Source of the DNA: Thecamonas trahens ATCC 50062
Taxonomy: Eukaryota > Apusozoa > Apusomonadida > Apusomonadidae
DNA: 64,000 nt
NCBI RefSeq assembly: GCF_000142905.1
Contig: NW_013657654.1
Location: 327,281 to 391,280, forward strand
Reading direction: 5' to 3'
Every line of letters begins with the position of its first letter. Within the stretch, counting starts at the first letter, position 1. The notes under the pieces are model-generated. The model was not told the DNA's origin. It ran no database searches and saw nothing but the letters and a program-made list of their open reading frames with translations. Positions 40,634 through 51,542 of the stretch are shown here, in pieces. Made by a program: the position numbers and the translations under genes.

Positions 40634-43246
40634 ATGAAATCGTCGGCAGCTACGTGGAGAGCCAAGTTGGACACGCTGCAAGCACGTGTGTCGTCATACC
40701 AGGTGGCAACAGGTGCTGGAGCTCGTCAGAGCGGTCGGTCGAGGAGCAGTCTGCCAATGGGACGAGGCCGGGACGGGGACGGTAGCGGCGATGGCCATGG
40801 CCATGATCATGGTCATGATCATGATCATGACCATGGTCATGATCATGGAGAAAGACGGGCTGATGGGGGCGGACGGGCGGTGTCGGCCGAGGCTGCGATG
40901 ATGGCGACCATGCGATTGGACGAGGTCGAGGGCGAGATGACCCGGATGGGCAGAGTTGACCGGCCGAGGGAGACCCGGCGCGGTGGGCGTGGGCCACAGG
41001 AAGGCCAGGTGGCATCGCATTACGTGCTCCGGTCAGTGCCGTCGACACTGCCGCGAGGGGCGATCCGTGAACAGCCGCTGCCGGCAGCGGCAGTGTCGGC
41101 GGATGTGGCAGGTGTGCTGGCGGCACTGTCGGGATCGCCGCAAAAGGGCCACGCCATCAACGGCACGCTCATCACCCTTGCCCAAAACGCGGCGGTGAAT
41201 GTGGAGACGCTCATGCATACCATCCGCGCGCTGGATGCCGGAGTAGCCGTGCCTACCAGCACGAGCGGTGAGGCGCGGACGACGTCGCATGGACGCGCCG
41301 GCTCGATGCCAGTGGGCATTGCGTCGACGATGCGGGTCCCGGCTGGCGGCACAGAGCCGCTGACGGTGTCGGAGCTCTCGTCGCCGGCGCCGCCGCCGAT
41401 GTTGGGCGGGCCGGCGGTGACGCGGCGGGGCAATCCTCCGCCACAGCGAGCACGGTCGATGCAGCCGTGGCCGCAGGCGTCGGCGTCGGCTTCGACACAG
41501 TCGATGGCGGACATCCGGGCCGAAGCCGAGGCCAAAGTTCGGGCCGAGCTGGCAGCTGAGGCCGAGGCCGAGGCCCAGGCTGCGGCTCAGGCCGAGGCCG
41601 AGGCTGCTGCGCGGGTGCGTCAAGAGGCCGAGAACGCCGAGCTGCGCCGGCGTGCGGCCGAGCTGGAGCATCGGCTCTCGGCGCTGGAGGCTGTGACGGA
41701 AGAGTCACTGGCCTCGCCGGGGCGAGCGAGCGAGAGGCAAGTGATGTACGACGTGGCGGCGAGCCCTGTCTCGTCGATGGTGGAGGACGAGCTGCGGTGG
41801 CGTGCGGCGCAGCTGGAGGAGCGGCTCTCGCAGCTAGAAGTTGTGGAAGCACGGCGGAAGCTTAGTGCGTCGGAGCGGAGTGGGCACGACGCGCTGCTGC
41901 GTGAGCAGCAGGCGGTGCTTGCGCATCAGCGGCAGTTGCTTGCCCAGCAACAGGCGCTGGAAGCGAACATGGCTGCGCAGGAGGAGGAGCTCTCCGAGTC
42001 GCGGGCCGAGCTCGGACGGCGCGAGGCGGAGCTCAACGCTGTCCTTGATCGCCTGCTTCCGGGAGGAGATGCCGGTCCTGTGGTGGCTGTCCATGCGCCT
42101 GTGTACCGGGGCGATGTGCACCAAGTGGAGCAAGCCGGTCACACGGAGGTTGCTAGCTTGACTAAGTCTGCGCCAGAGACAGAGTCTGCCCCGGTCAACG
42201 CGCCAGCGCCGACGGTATGCGAGGCTGTACGGGTGCCCGGACGCGAAGCTGCTCATGTGGAGATTGCGCGGATGGTGATGGAGCCGGCAAAAGCCTCGAT
42301 GGAGGAGGTGGCGCGAGTGAGTGAGCCACGGGCGGTGGCCACGCCCGAGCGGATCCGGGTGTCGATGCCGAACAATGTCACGGCAGCAAGCCAGACCGAG
42401 GCCGTGGAAGCAGTGGGCGCGGCAATTCAGACCGAGGCTGTGGAGGTCGTTGGTGCGGCGATCCAGACCGAGTCTGTGGAGGTCGTTGGTGCGGCGATCC
42501 AGACCGAGGCTGTAGCGGCTACAGAGGTGTCGCGAGTCCGCAGCAGGCCGCAGCCAGCCCCAGCAGTTCCAGTGGCGTCGTGCGCGAGCGACGAGGAGGA
42601 GGACGAGTCTGCTGACGATAGACTCGCCAAGACGTGCTACGACGACGAGCGGTTGTGGCTGGGCGAGGCGCGGAGCGTGGTGCGGCGGATCAACGCGCCG
42701 ACGCTGGCGAGTATGCACCAGCACTACGGTAGTGAGGAGGGCAAGATTGGGCCCGCTGGGCGGATCATCACAGTGCCACGGCTGAGTGAGGCCGAGGTCC
42801 GGTTTATTGCCGACGTGCGGTCGCGGTACGCACCGCCAGCGGCGGTGGCGTCGCGGGCCGAGGCCGAGGGCGTGCCGGTGGAGCACGTTGTGACCGGGCA
42901 CGAGTTTGACATGCTGGTAGAGATCCGGCGAGCAGACGACGCAAGTGCTGCGCGTGTGGCCAAGCTGCGTGCACTCGGGGTGCTGACGCCGGCGCAGAGC
43001 ACGCGGCTTCCGCGCGGCTACGGGCAGGCAATTCTCAAGACCGACGTGGCGCGGCCGTACTTTCAGTTTGCGCACATGGACGCAGCATCGCGTGCGGCCG
43101 GCTCAGCGGCTGTGGCGGCGACGATGCGGTGGTCCGACTCGCTGCGGCGGCCGCCGTCGGAGAGCCTCAAGGCCGAGGCGATCGCGCAGGCCCGCGCGGA
43201 GCAGCGGCAGGAGCTGGCGCGGCTGCTGCGCGAACGCGATGGGTGA
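40634..43246 (+). CDS. coiled-coil protein with His/Asp-rich tract, 870 residues
   Basis: Starts MKSSAATWRAKLDTLQARVS, a short coiled coil. A His-rich tract (GHDHGHDHDHDHGHDHGE, about 55-73) is encoded by a catgatcatggt-type array and could bind metal, or may be repeat expansion only. A Ser/Pro linker follows, then an Ala/Glu/Arg coiled coil (about 295-475; AEAEAQAAAQAEAEAAARV, LLREQQAVLAHQRQLLAQQ). Next come four copies of a 12-residue unit (VGAAIQTEAVEV) near 595-640, and a compact C-terminal region (about 670-830; LSEAEVRFIADVRSRYAPP, HEFDMLVEIRRADDASAARV) that may be a domain. No family is recognised. Stops of this gene and the RhoGAP gene are 4 bases apart. Confidence 0.78.
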   Translation: MKSSAATWRAKLDTLQARVSSYQVATGAGARQSGRSRSSLPMGRGRDGDGSGDGHGHDHGHDHDHDHGHDHGERRADGGGRAVSAEAAMMATMRLDEVEGEMTRMGRVDRPRETRRGGRGPQEGQVASHYVLRSVPSTLPRGAIREQPLPAAAVSADVAGVLAALSGSPQKGHAINGTLITLAQNAAVNVETLMHTIRALDAGVAVPTSTSGEARTTSHGRAGSMPVGIASTMRVPAGGTEPLTVSELSSPAPPPMLGGPAVTRRGNPPPQRARSMQPWPQASASASTQSMADIRAEAEAKVRAELAAEAEAEAQAAAQAEAEAAARVRQEAENAELRRRAAELEHRLSALEAVTEESLASPGRASERQVMYDVAASPVSSMVEDELRWRAAQLEERLSQLEVVEARRKLSASERSGHDALLREQQAVLAHQRQLLAQQQALEANMAAQEEELSESRAELGRREAELNAVLDRLLPGGDAGPVVAVHAPVYRGDVHQVEQAGHTEVASLTKSAPETESAPVNAPAPTVCEAVRVPGREAAHVEIARMVMEPAKASMEEVARVSEPRAVATPERIRVSMPNNVTAASQTEAVEAVGAAIQTEAVEVVGAAIQTESVEVVGAAIQTEAVAATEVSRVRSRPQPAPAVPVASCASDEEEDESADDRLAKTCYDDERLWLGEARSVVRRINAPTLASMHQHYGSEEGKIGPAGRIITVPRLSEAEVRFIADVRSRYAPPAAVASRAEAEGVPVEHVVTGHEFDMLVEIRRADDASAARVAKLRALGVLTPAQSTRLPRGYGQAILKTDVARPYFQFAHMDAASRAAGSAAVAATMRWSDSLRRPPSESLKAEAIAQARAEQRQELARLLRERDG

Positions 43247-43250
43247 CGAG

Positions 43251-45250
43251 CTACTCTTCCGGCTCCTGGAACAGATAGTCGTGGTACTCGATGCAGAGCT
43301 GAACGGCTTCAGACTGCTGCTGCATGTCCATGAGGTTGGCGATCGACTCGACCGCCGGGCGGAGGATGTTGGGTGCAAAGACGACGGCGAGGTTGGAGGC
43401 GCCCATGCGGTTGGACGGCTCGTGCGACGCGACGCGAGCGAGGAAGGCCATCAGCTCCTTGGTGAGCAGGTAGTTGTCGTCCGGGAGCGAGGCGACAGCG
43501 TAGAAGAGGGCCTGTAGCTTGTCGGCGTGGTTGGATATCTTTGCGGCAGCCACAAACGCATCGTAGTGCGAGAAGGGGAAGAGCGGCTCGGGGAGAAGGC
43601 GGAGGTAGAGCTTGAGGGCGGCGGCGACAATGTGCGGGTCAGAGAAAACGACCGGGTATGCGGCAAAGTCGCCGTCGGCAAACGACCTGGTGTTGACGAG
43701 GACAACAAAGTCGTCGAGCAACCGTTGGTTGCCCGAGATGCGGAAGAGGCCGTCGAGCTCGAGCGAGTGCGCAGTGAGATGAGCAAGGGCGGCGGCGACA
43801 AAGGCAGGAATCGGGTCGGCAGCGGTGGCAGTGGCAGTCGTGAGCTGTGCAAGCGGGACGCCAAAAACGGCGTCCGGGCCCGGAACGTAGCCGACGGCGC
43901 CGGGCGGGGCGTCCGGTCGCGGCTCGGCAGGCTCGGCGCCCGGACGGCGGACCCTGGCCTTGACGCGCGAGACAAAGGAGCGGACGCGGTCCATGGGCTC
44001 AATGCCAGGCGTTTCAGGCGGTAGGACGATCGCGGGATCGAGCTGCGGTAGTGTGGCCTGCAGCCTGTCGAGGCGCTCGATCCAGAGCTCACGGAGCGCC
44101 GGGTCACGGGCACGGAAGAGCATCGAGCGGTTCGGAGTATAGACTTCAAAGTAGGCGGCGTTCGGTGCGATGGTCGACGACGTATTGGGCGGCGGGCCGA
44201 GGAGCTCGACGACGAGAAATCCATCGGTGAGGTCGAGGCCACCCTTGAGAGGAACGGCGGTGGGGTCGCCGGCGGCGGCGGCCTCTGCCATGGCCAGCGG
44301 GACGTAGTACTCGAGCGCGGTCGGCTTGAGGACAACCCAGCGGTACTTGTAGTGGGTGAGGACCGAGCTCCCGCCGCGTTTCTCGAGGAATGAGTGGAAG
44401 AGCTCGCCATCGCCGAGCGGGACTTCGGTCCCGTCTGACTTGGGCACAAACACTTTCATGGCGAGCATGCGGTCACGAACCCGGTTCTTGGCCTTTCGGA
44501 ACATGGACTTGACCTTGGTGAGCGTGGCGAGGCTATTCGGCCGCTTGCCCTCTTGCTCAGCAGGCGTCAGAGGCGAGGGCGGGAGCGAATGCGCCGATGG
44601 TGATAGTGGCGGGGCCGAATCCGGCTCAGAGTCCCGGTCAAGGCTTGAATTCGGAGCGTCGAGGACGTCGGCTTCGGCCAGCAGCTCGGCTATGTGCGCC
44701 ATAGAGGTGAGCCGTGGCTTGGGCGGCGGGACCGGGACAAAGGCCGATGGCGCCATCGACCGGCGGCTCAGCGCCACCGACCGACGGTCGGTCCCGGGCA
44801 CCGGCTTGCGCGACGGAACCGGTGGTCGAGGCTTGGGCGCAGGCTTGGGTGCAGGCTTGGGTGCAGGCTTGGGTGCAGGCTTGGGTGCCGAGTTGGGCCG
44901 AGGTCCGGAGATGCCACGCCCGCGCCCGCGTCCGCGAGCACGCGCTCGCACCTGCCCTCGTCCGCGGGGTCCAAATCGGTCAGGATCGGCGCTTGCGGCA
45001 CGAGCGCGTGCGGCCGGTGGAGGAGGTAACGATAGACGATCCTCGGCGCTGGCGGATCGATAGCGTGGGGCGGGAGTAGGGGCGGAGGTATCTCTGCCGT
45101 GGCCACGGTAGTTGTTGCCACCACGACCACGGCCTCGACCGCGACCTCCGCCACGGCCACGGTCACGGCCACGGCCACGGCCACGGCCACGGCCACGGCC
45201 ACGGCCGCTTTGCGAGAGATGAGGAGGTTTGGGCTGGACCAGTCGCGGTT
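43251..45250 (-). CDS. RGG/PH/RhoGAP protein; 5' exon not located
   Basis: The C-terminal RhoGAP domain (GVPLAQL, GLFRISGNQRLLDDF with the arginine finger, AAALKLYLRLLPEPLFPFSHYD, NRMGASNLAVVFAPNILRP) should stimulate GTP hydrolysis by a Rho-family GTPase. A PH domain precedes it (FLEKRGGSSVLTHYKYRWVVLKPTALEYY ... LRELWIERLDRL). The N-terminus is Arg/Gly-rich (GRGRGRGRGRDRGRG) and then has PAPKPAPKPAPK repeats. The frame has no ATG upstream: codon 44951 is GTG, and it stays open to TAG at 45293-45291. A good acceptor (ttccccCCTCACACCGGCCAG, AG at 45252-45251) indicates a first exon further upstream, beyond the 28-base repeat array. Confidence 0.85.
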
Positions 45251-45299
45251 CTGGCCGGTGTGAGGGGGGAATCGAAAGATCAGCAACAGGCTAGTGAAG

Positions 45300-45663
45300 C
45301 CGAGTGATCAGCAGCAGGCGAGAGAAGCCGAGTGATCAGCAGCAGGCGAGTCGAACCGAGTGATCAGCAGCAGGCGAGAGAAGCCGAGTGATCAGCAGCA
45401 GGCGAGTCGAACCGAGTGATCAGCAGCAGGCGAGTGAGGCCGAGTGATCAGCAGCAGGCGAGTCGAACCGAGTGATCAGCAGCAGGCGAGAGAAGCCGAG
45501 TGATCAGCAGCAGGCGAGTCGAACCGAGTGATCAGCAGCAGGCGAGTGAGGCCGAGTGATCAGCAGCAGGCGAGTCGAACCGAGTGATCAGCAGCAGGCG
45601 AGAGAAGCCGAGTGATCAGCAGCAGGCGAGTCGAACCGAGTGATCAGCAGCAGGCGAGTGAAG
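45300..45663. repeat. 28-base minisatellite, 13 units with alternating 5-base tails
   Basis: Each unit is ccgagtgatcagcagcaggc + gag + a 5-base tail: agaag (A), tcgaa (B), tgagg (C) or tgaag (D). The order read from the sequence is A B A B C B A B C B A B D, so every second tail is B. A decayed unit precedes it (45281-45299). Each unit contains the palindrome tgatca. It probably lies in the 5' intron of the RhoGAP gene. Confidence 0.95.
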
Positions 45664-45767
45664 CCGTGCCGAGTCGGAGCCGATACGTGCCGTGTCGAGC
45701 AACCGAGTGGACGGCGACCACAGCCGAGCGGACTGAGTACGGATAGGTATGCGTGTATACGCACCCG

Positions 45768-45805
<38 letters not shown>

Positions 45806-46387
45806 GTCTCCCCCTTCTCAATGAGTGTGCAGGGGGGCGAGGAAGGGGAGAGGGGGGGAGAGAGCTGCGTTGGTCAGGCGGTGGCCGACTGTTGGCAGTG
45901 GGTGGCCGCACCGATGGCGGAGCAGCAGTCGATCAGTGGCCGAGTAGCAGTCGGGCGATGGACAGCTGTGGATGTGTGATGAGGAGAGTCATGAGCAAAG
46001 TGTACGGAGCAAGGATGAGCATCATATATTCTTTCTCTGCAACCTTCTCCGTGGTGATGGATGTTCTCAGGATCGGTGATCTTTTTTTCGCACGAATCCC
46101 CCACGGTATCCATCCAGCCCCTCACACACACAGACACACCCACACACTTACACACACACGAGAATCACCTCCTTGTCCCCCTCCCCTCTTCCCCTCATCA
46201 TATATCTCCTTTTTTCTGTGCTCATGTCCAACGATGTGATTGCTGCCTTCCATAGTGCCACGATCCACGGCGAATGGGAGGCGCGGGCGTCCTGCGGCAG
46301 TGCGGCACCTGGTCGGCGAGGGGACACGGCCTCGCTCTGACCAAAGCCGTCTTTGGTGGAACCGCACACTGCTCTACAACGACGACT
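45664..46387. repeat. intergenic or intronic region with (TA)n(GT)n microsatellite
   Basis: An alternating TA run (45768-45790) passes directly into a GT run (45791-45805). A CA-rich stretch (46122-46160) mirrors it. The unlocated first exon of the minus-strand RhoGAP gene and the promoter of the DUF4197 gene probably lie here. Short ORFs around 46224-46425 occur in three frames and none could be chosen. Confidence 0.6.
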
Positions 46388-47143
46388 ATGGCAGGGTGCT
46401 GGAACCGGGCCAAGGCCATGCATGAGGCAGCTATGGCGGATGGCGACCTCTCGTTTGACGACGTGGTGGAGGCGCTGAAGGAGATGCTCCGTGAGGGCAT
46501 TGAGTGGGCGGTGAAAAAGGCGTCCAAGCGCGGCGGCTTCCTCAAGAACGACGCCATTGCCATTCCCTGGCCGCCGCAGCTGCGGTCCATCAAGCGAAAG
46601 CTGAAGAAGCTCGGTGGCCGGAAGAAAATTGATGAGTTTGTTCGCCGCATTAACAAAGCCGCCGAAAAGGCGGCGCCCAAGGCCCTCGACGTCTTTGTTG
46701 CCGCCATCATGGGCCTCTCTCTCGACAAGGTTGATGATCTGCTCCACGGTAGCATCGACGCCGCCACAGACTACCTCCGCGAGTCGACCTACGACGTCCT
46801 CCGTGACATGTTTGCGCCCATCATCGACAGGACGCTCGAGAAGCATGCCGTCACTGCGGTCTGGGACAACATGATCGACATCTACGACGCCATCCCCTTC
46901 CTCTCCGACCTCTCGTTCGACCTCAACGACTACTGTGTCGAGCGTGCCCTTGACGGCCTCTTCTTCCTCGTCGCAGAGCGCGAGGCCGAGCTCCGCGACT
47001 CGCCGGAGCTCGCAAAGTCAGCAAAGATCCTTGCCGTTCTCAACAACATCGACGACTTGTTCTTCGACTCGTCCTCCTCTGATGGCGACTCGAGCTACTC
47101 GGGCTCCGGCTACGACTCGGGCGTCGACTACTCGTACTCGTAG
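46388..47143 (+). CDS. DUF4197 protein
   Basis: DUF4197 is a mostly bacterial family of unknown function, usually secreted or periplasmic. The match runs through the whole protein: LSFDDVVEALKEMLREGIEW, KKASKRGGFLKND, IPWPPQLRSIKRKLKKLGG, DEFVRRINKAAEKAAPKALD, LDKVDDLLHGSIDAATDYLR, IIDRTLEKHAVTAVWDNM and LNDYCVERALDGLFFLVAEREAELRDSP. A Ser/Tyr/Gly tail (SSSSDGDSSYSGSGYDSG) is extra. ATG 46388 gives 251 residues; 46420 and 46274 are alternatives, and no convincing signal peptide is visible with any. The origin may be bacterial transfer or an organelle. Stops of this gene and NUP133 are 39 bases apart. Confidence 0.85.
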   Translation: MAGCWNRAKAMHEAAMADGDLSFDDVVEALKEMLREGIEWAVKKASKRGGFLKNDAIAIPWPPQLRSIKRKLKKLGGRKKIDEFVRRINKAAEKAAPKALDVFVAAIMGLSLDKVDDLLHGSIDAATDYLRESTYDVLRDMFAPIIDRTLEKHAVTAVWDNMIDIYDAIPFLSDLSFDLNDYCVERALDGLFFLVAEREAELRDSPELAKSAKILAVLNNIDDLFFDSSSSDGDSSYSGSGYDSGVDYSYS

Positions 47144-47182
47144 CGCAGCTGCCCGCAATTGAAGCACATACTGGCCCGCGCT

Positions 47183-50100
47183 TTACTCGTTGCTCTCCTC
47201 GCTCACCATCCGCAGCACGTCGCCGAGCAGAATACTGACCCCACCTGAGGTCCACGCCTCGCGCTCGTCGCCCTCGATCTCGCCAACCACCTCGCCGAGC
47301 GCGTCGAGCGACGGGACGTCTGCCAGCTCGCGCGACGTCGCCACCGCGTACAGCATCGACGACCGCAGATGCTCCTGCAGTGTCGCGTCGTCAACCGCAG
47401 ACTCGACCCGGAGCTGCGCCAGCTCCGGCCACGGGTCGGCCGTCACCACCGCCCGCCACACCAGCGGCTCGAGCTCCGCCAGCGCCCCGCCTGCCCGTTC
47501 GATGAGCTCGAGCGCAAGGACAAACCGCGACTGCGCGTCGCCGCCCATCTCCTCCGAGATGTACGCGAGTACCAGCTCGCGCGGCGTCAGCACTCGCTCG
47601 GCACTCTCAGGCAGCAGCTCTTGCGCGCGGATGACATACAGCTCGTTGTCGGCGCTCGCCACAGCCTCGCTGTCAAGCGGCGCTCCGTCCGCGAGGTGTG
47701 CGAGCTTGGCCAGCGAGACCAGCGTCTTGCGCCGCGCCGCGCTCGTACGCTCCTCGCCCGCCGCACCCGACAGCAGCGCACCCGCCTTGGCCGTCTCGCC
47801 CGTGGCAAACGCGTGGATCCACGCCAGGCTCTCGCGTGACTCGAGAAAGTGGGACAGCTGCGCAGGATACGCCTCGCCGAGCCGCAGCAGCGACGCGTGC
47901 CGCCCGCTCGCCATAAACGCCTGGAACGCTGCGTCGGCAAATCCGTCGCTCCCGTACGTGTCCATCAGGAACGTCAGTCGATCGTCGGCGTCGTCCGCCG
48001 CAAGCGCAAGGCCCACCAGCACCGTGTACGCCCCGTACTTTTGCCCGAGCTCGTACGCAAGCTCCGGCGCGCTCTCGGCCAGCCCGCCGATCAGCTCCTG
48101 CGCCGCATCCTGCAGCGCCACCGCCCGCGCCGCCGCAAGCTCGGGCTTCCCGACCGCCGCGTCAACGAGTTCGCCCAAAAGGCCGAGGTACACATCGAGC
48201 GCAGCGCCGGTCACCTCGATGAGAAGCTTGCCCATCGGCGAGACCAGGACGCCAAGGCTGCGGAAGAGCGAGAGCGCGAGCGTCACGTGCCCCGCAAGCT
48301 CGTTCAGCAGCTCACCGTCGTCGGACCACCACCGCGGCACTGCGCCGAGGCCCTGCACTGCTGCCGGCGTCCCTGCGCCAAAGCCGTAGACCTCGCCGTA
48401 AGACGCTGCGTACTCGCGGCCGGCCAGAAACGCCGCACCCAGCAGCGCACCCACGCCACCCACAATCGCAAACTGCGCCGCCGCCCACGCCTCGCCGTTC
48501 GCACTCGCCTCGCCGAGCACCTTTGACGACTGTTGCGCGAGGTGGGCCACAATCCGCGGCACCGTCGAGACCCTCGCGTAGAACACGTCCTGCGTCCCCA
48601 GGCCCGACCCGGCAAACGCTGTCAGGTCCACACCAGCCTCCGCGAGCACCTCATGCATTGCGCCGAGGTACACCTCTGAGAGCAGCGAGCCGGCCTCCAG
48701 CCCGAGCGCCTCCACCATGTCCTGGTGCACCTCGCGGAGCCGCTGCGCCGACGCCAGTAACTCGCCGTGCGACTGCAGCTTTGCCCGCGTCTCCACCGAC
48801 AGCACCTCCCACCACCCCAGCTGCGAGAGGAGCGAGAGCAGGCTCTGGTGCTTCCGCGCCTTGGCCTCTAGCAGCCGCCGCACAATCGCCGAGCCCGCAC
48901 CGGCAGCCGCAGCCTCGGCCTCGCTCACCCCGCGCTCCCCCAGCGTCGCTGCTGCCCACCGCGGGTCCGACGCCGGCGTTGCGTCCAGCAGCGCCCGCGA
49001 CATGACCACCAGCGCATCGTCGAGCGCCCCACCACGCGGATCAAGCTCCGACGCCACGCCAAGCGCCCCACCCACGTCGCCCATACAGTAGAGCGAGTAC
49101 GCCGCGCCAAGCTCGGCGTTCAGCCCAGCCACCCCGTCAAACTCGCGCAGGAGCTTGGCCGCAGGCCGGAGCCCGTGCCGCGCCATCCGGCCGCCGGTAC
49201 CTCCCGGAGACCAGCTTCCCTCCGCTGCTGCAACTCCGGCGTGACTGCGAGTACCCGCGAAACTCGCCTCGAGCGCATCGTCCTGCACCACACTCACCAC
49301 TCCGGTCGCCGCCGTGACAAACACCGCCCGCCCCGACCCGCCGCCCCCGGCGCCGAGCACCATGTTGTCGCTACCGGAAACTGCAAACGAGTCGAGCTCG
49401 CGCTCGTCAGCCGGCACCGCCGTCAGTACAATAAGTGACGGCGTGTAGACAAATGCGGCAGACTCCGACGACTCGGGCACCACCGCCGCTACCGAGAGGA
49501 ACGACGCCGGATCGTACAGCGCCTCGCGCGCCTGCTGCTCGAGCGTAAACAGCGAAGTTATGGCCCGCTCTGCGACTCGACGCCTGCGAGCACGTATCCG
49601 AGCACTTCGGCCTGGAGATCGTACGCCGCTGCGAGTACCACCGCACTCTCGCCATGAGCCTGCACCGACCGCAGCTCGACACGGAGCGCACCAAGTCCGG
49701 CAAACGCATCGTCGCCCATGAGCTTGGCTTCGAGAGTCGCGTGGAGCTCGGCCCGCAGCGCACACTTTGCGTCGAGCCCGGTCACCTCGAACCGCAGCAA
49801 AACGCTCTCAAACAGCGCGTGGACAACGTACCGCCCAGAGCCGACACTCGCACTCGCCAGCTCGACAAAGTCACCGCCGGTAAACGGCCCAGCGACAGTA
49901 GAGTCGTCGGCCGCAGGCGCCGCCGTTGACGAGAGGCCAAAGACCGACGAGATGGCGCCGAAAATCGACGATGACGCGCCCGGCGCCGGGCCTGACGCCC
50001 GGCTCTGTCCACTTGTCTGTTGACCGGTGCTCGGCGCAACCCGGGGTCCGGCAAACCGCAGCCCATCGTCATCGAGCGAGAGGAGAGTAAGGCCACCAGC

Positions 50101-50733
50101 CGAGTCAACCACGGCTGCCAGCGCCGGATCAAGGACACTCACCGCCACTACCACCTTGTCGTCATCCAGTTCAAGCGAGAGATCGTCGACCCTATCCACT
50201 GCCGCCGGATCCGGCCAGTAGAACACGTCTCCGCCGGCCGAGGCCATGACGACACCGATAGGAGCATCAATCGAGTCTGCCTCCGAGAACACCACGTCAG
50301 CACGAGCGAGCATGCGCTGCGGTGCGTCGACGTGCGAGTCCGGGAGGGCCAGAACGGTAGCCTCCGGCGTTGCCTTTCCGGGAGCCGGGAAGTTTGCAAA
50401 GACATAGATCGATGACGCCACCGCCACCATGGACACATTCCCACTGGCAGACACCGCAGCAGCCGCTTCTGTCGAGCCCGGCCCAACCACCGCAGCTGTT
50501 GCACCACGAGCCGACTTTCCGCCAGCCTTGGCGAGGGCAGCCGCCACCACTTGCGGCAGCGGCGAGACGACCGACACTGTGTGCCGCTCTGTAGCATGAA
50601 GAACAGTACCAGGAGCGAGGACCTTGCCAAGACTATCTTGCACGGCGAGACCAGCCAGATGCGGCGAGGTGGTGGTGGTGGTGGTGGTGGTGGCCGAGGT
50701 TGCCGTGTTGGTGGTGTTGGCCATGGAGGTCAT
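47183..50733 (-). CDS. NUP133: nucleoporin NUP133; one frame break
   Basis: NUP133 belongs to the Y-complex (NUP107-160) scaffold of the nuclear pore. The first part (50733 to about 49560) is beta-rich and propeller-like (HTVSVVSPLPQVV, GVVMASAGGDVFYWPDP, VVDSAGGLTLLSLDDDGLRF) after a Thr/Ser-rich start. The second part is helical with NUP133 signatures: HQSLLSLLSQLGWWEVLSVE, LMDTYGSDGFADAAFQAF, LESRESLAWIHAFATGE and ARRKTLVSLAKLAHLADG. The first frame ends at TAA near 49558, while the second resumes immediately with ITSLFTLEQQAREAL. One extra G in the GGG at about 49566-49568 joins them (1,183 residues). ATG 50733 was chosen because the frame upstream is a translated 5' leader lacking conservation. 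Confidence 0.82.
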
Positions 50734-51542
50734 GGTGGTGGAGAGGTCATCCTCACCAAGTCCTGGAGAGGGAGGAGAGGGAGGTGCGGGTGTAGCACCT
50801 GATGTACAAATAGAGAACAAGAGTGACTTGCTGTGAGTGTATATGCTGTAATGACCTTGGTAGGGGGGATATTCCCCTTGGCGACCTGGTGCCGCTCTGC
50901 GACATGACAAAGCGACTTCATCCCGCGCCAACCCCCTCACCCCCCCTCACCCCCCCATGTACACAGAAGGGAACAATAAACATAGAACAAATATAAACAC
51001 ACCATTACGTCGAGACATAGATGAAGTACGTGGACGCCGACGGGCAGATCCAGGTGCGGAGCCTGGCGTTCGCCAGGGCGTCTGTACCGTCGTGAACATC
51101 CCGCCGTCTCGCAGAGGGGTGCCGGACGAACTGCCAGTGACAGAGCCATTCGCCAACGCTGACTCGCTCGCTCGCTCACTCGCTCGCTCGAGCCACACCT
51201 TATGGCGAGGCTACGGTTGGATGTCCGATTGCAGTGACGGGATCACAGTTGCGTGTTATGCGGCGAGTAGGGGGGAAGGGGGAGGGGAAGGGGGGAGGGA
51301 CGCAGATCATGCTGATTGTGATCTGTGTTACTTACTGCTGCTGACCAGGGGCCGGAGCGGGAGGGAGGGGATGCAGGAGCAGCAAGGTGATAAGGTGTGA
51401 GCGAGAGCAGCGAGATAATGGTTGCACATCAGAGCCAAAGACAGGATACAAGATGTCCAGGGTAACCCTGACACGCGATAATGTGGGCCGTCGGAGGGCT
51501 TTGGGAAAGAGCATGGCTTCCGCGGTGGCGGCCTTGTGATCG
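50734..51542. promoter_or_regulatory. intergenic region upstream of NUP133
   Basis: Includes C-rich stretches (50937-50957), a ctcgctcgctcactcgctcg run (51162-51190) and a G-rich patch (51270-51299). Reading frames on both strands are short. No gene or RNA is supported. Confidence 0.45.

Noticed and set aside
45300-45663. CRISPR-like array of 28-base units
   Set aside because: Units are directly adjacent with no unique spacers, in a eukaryotic genome; a minisatellite.
46148-46846. 232-residue minus-strand frame over the DUF4197 gene
   Set aside because: Antisense shadow; the plus strand matches a known family along its length.
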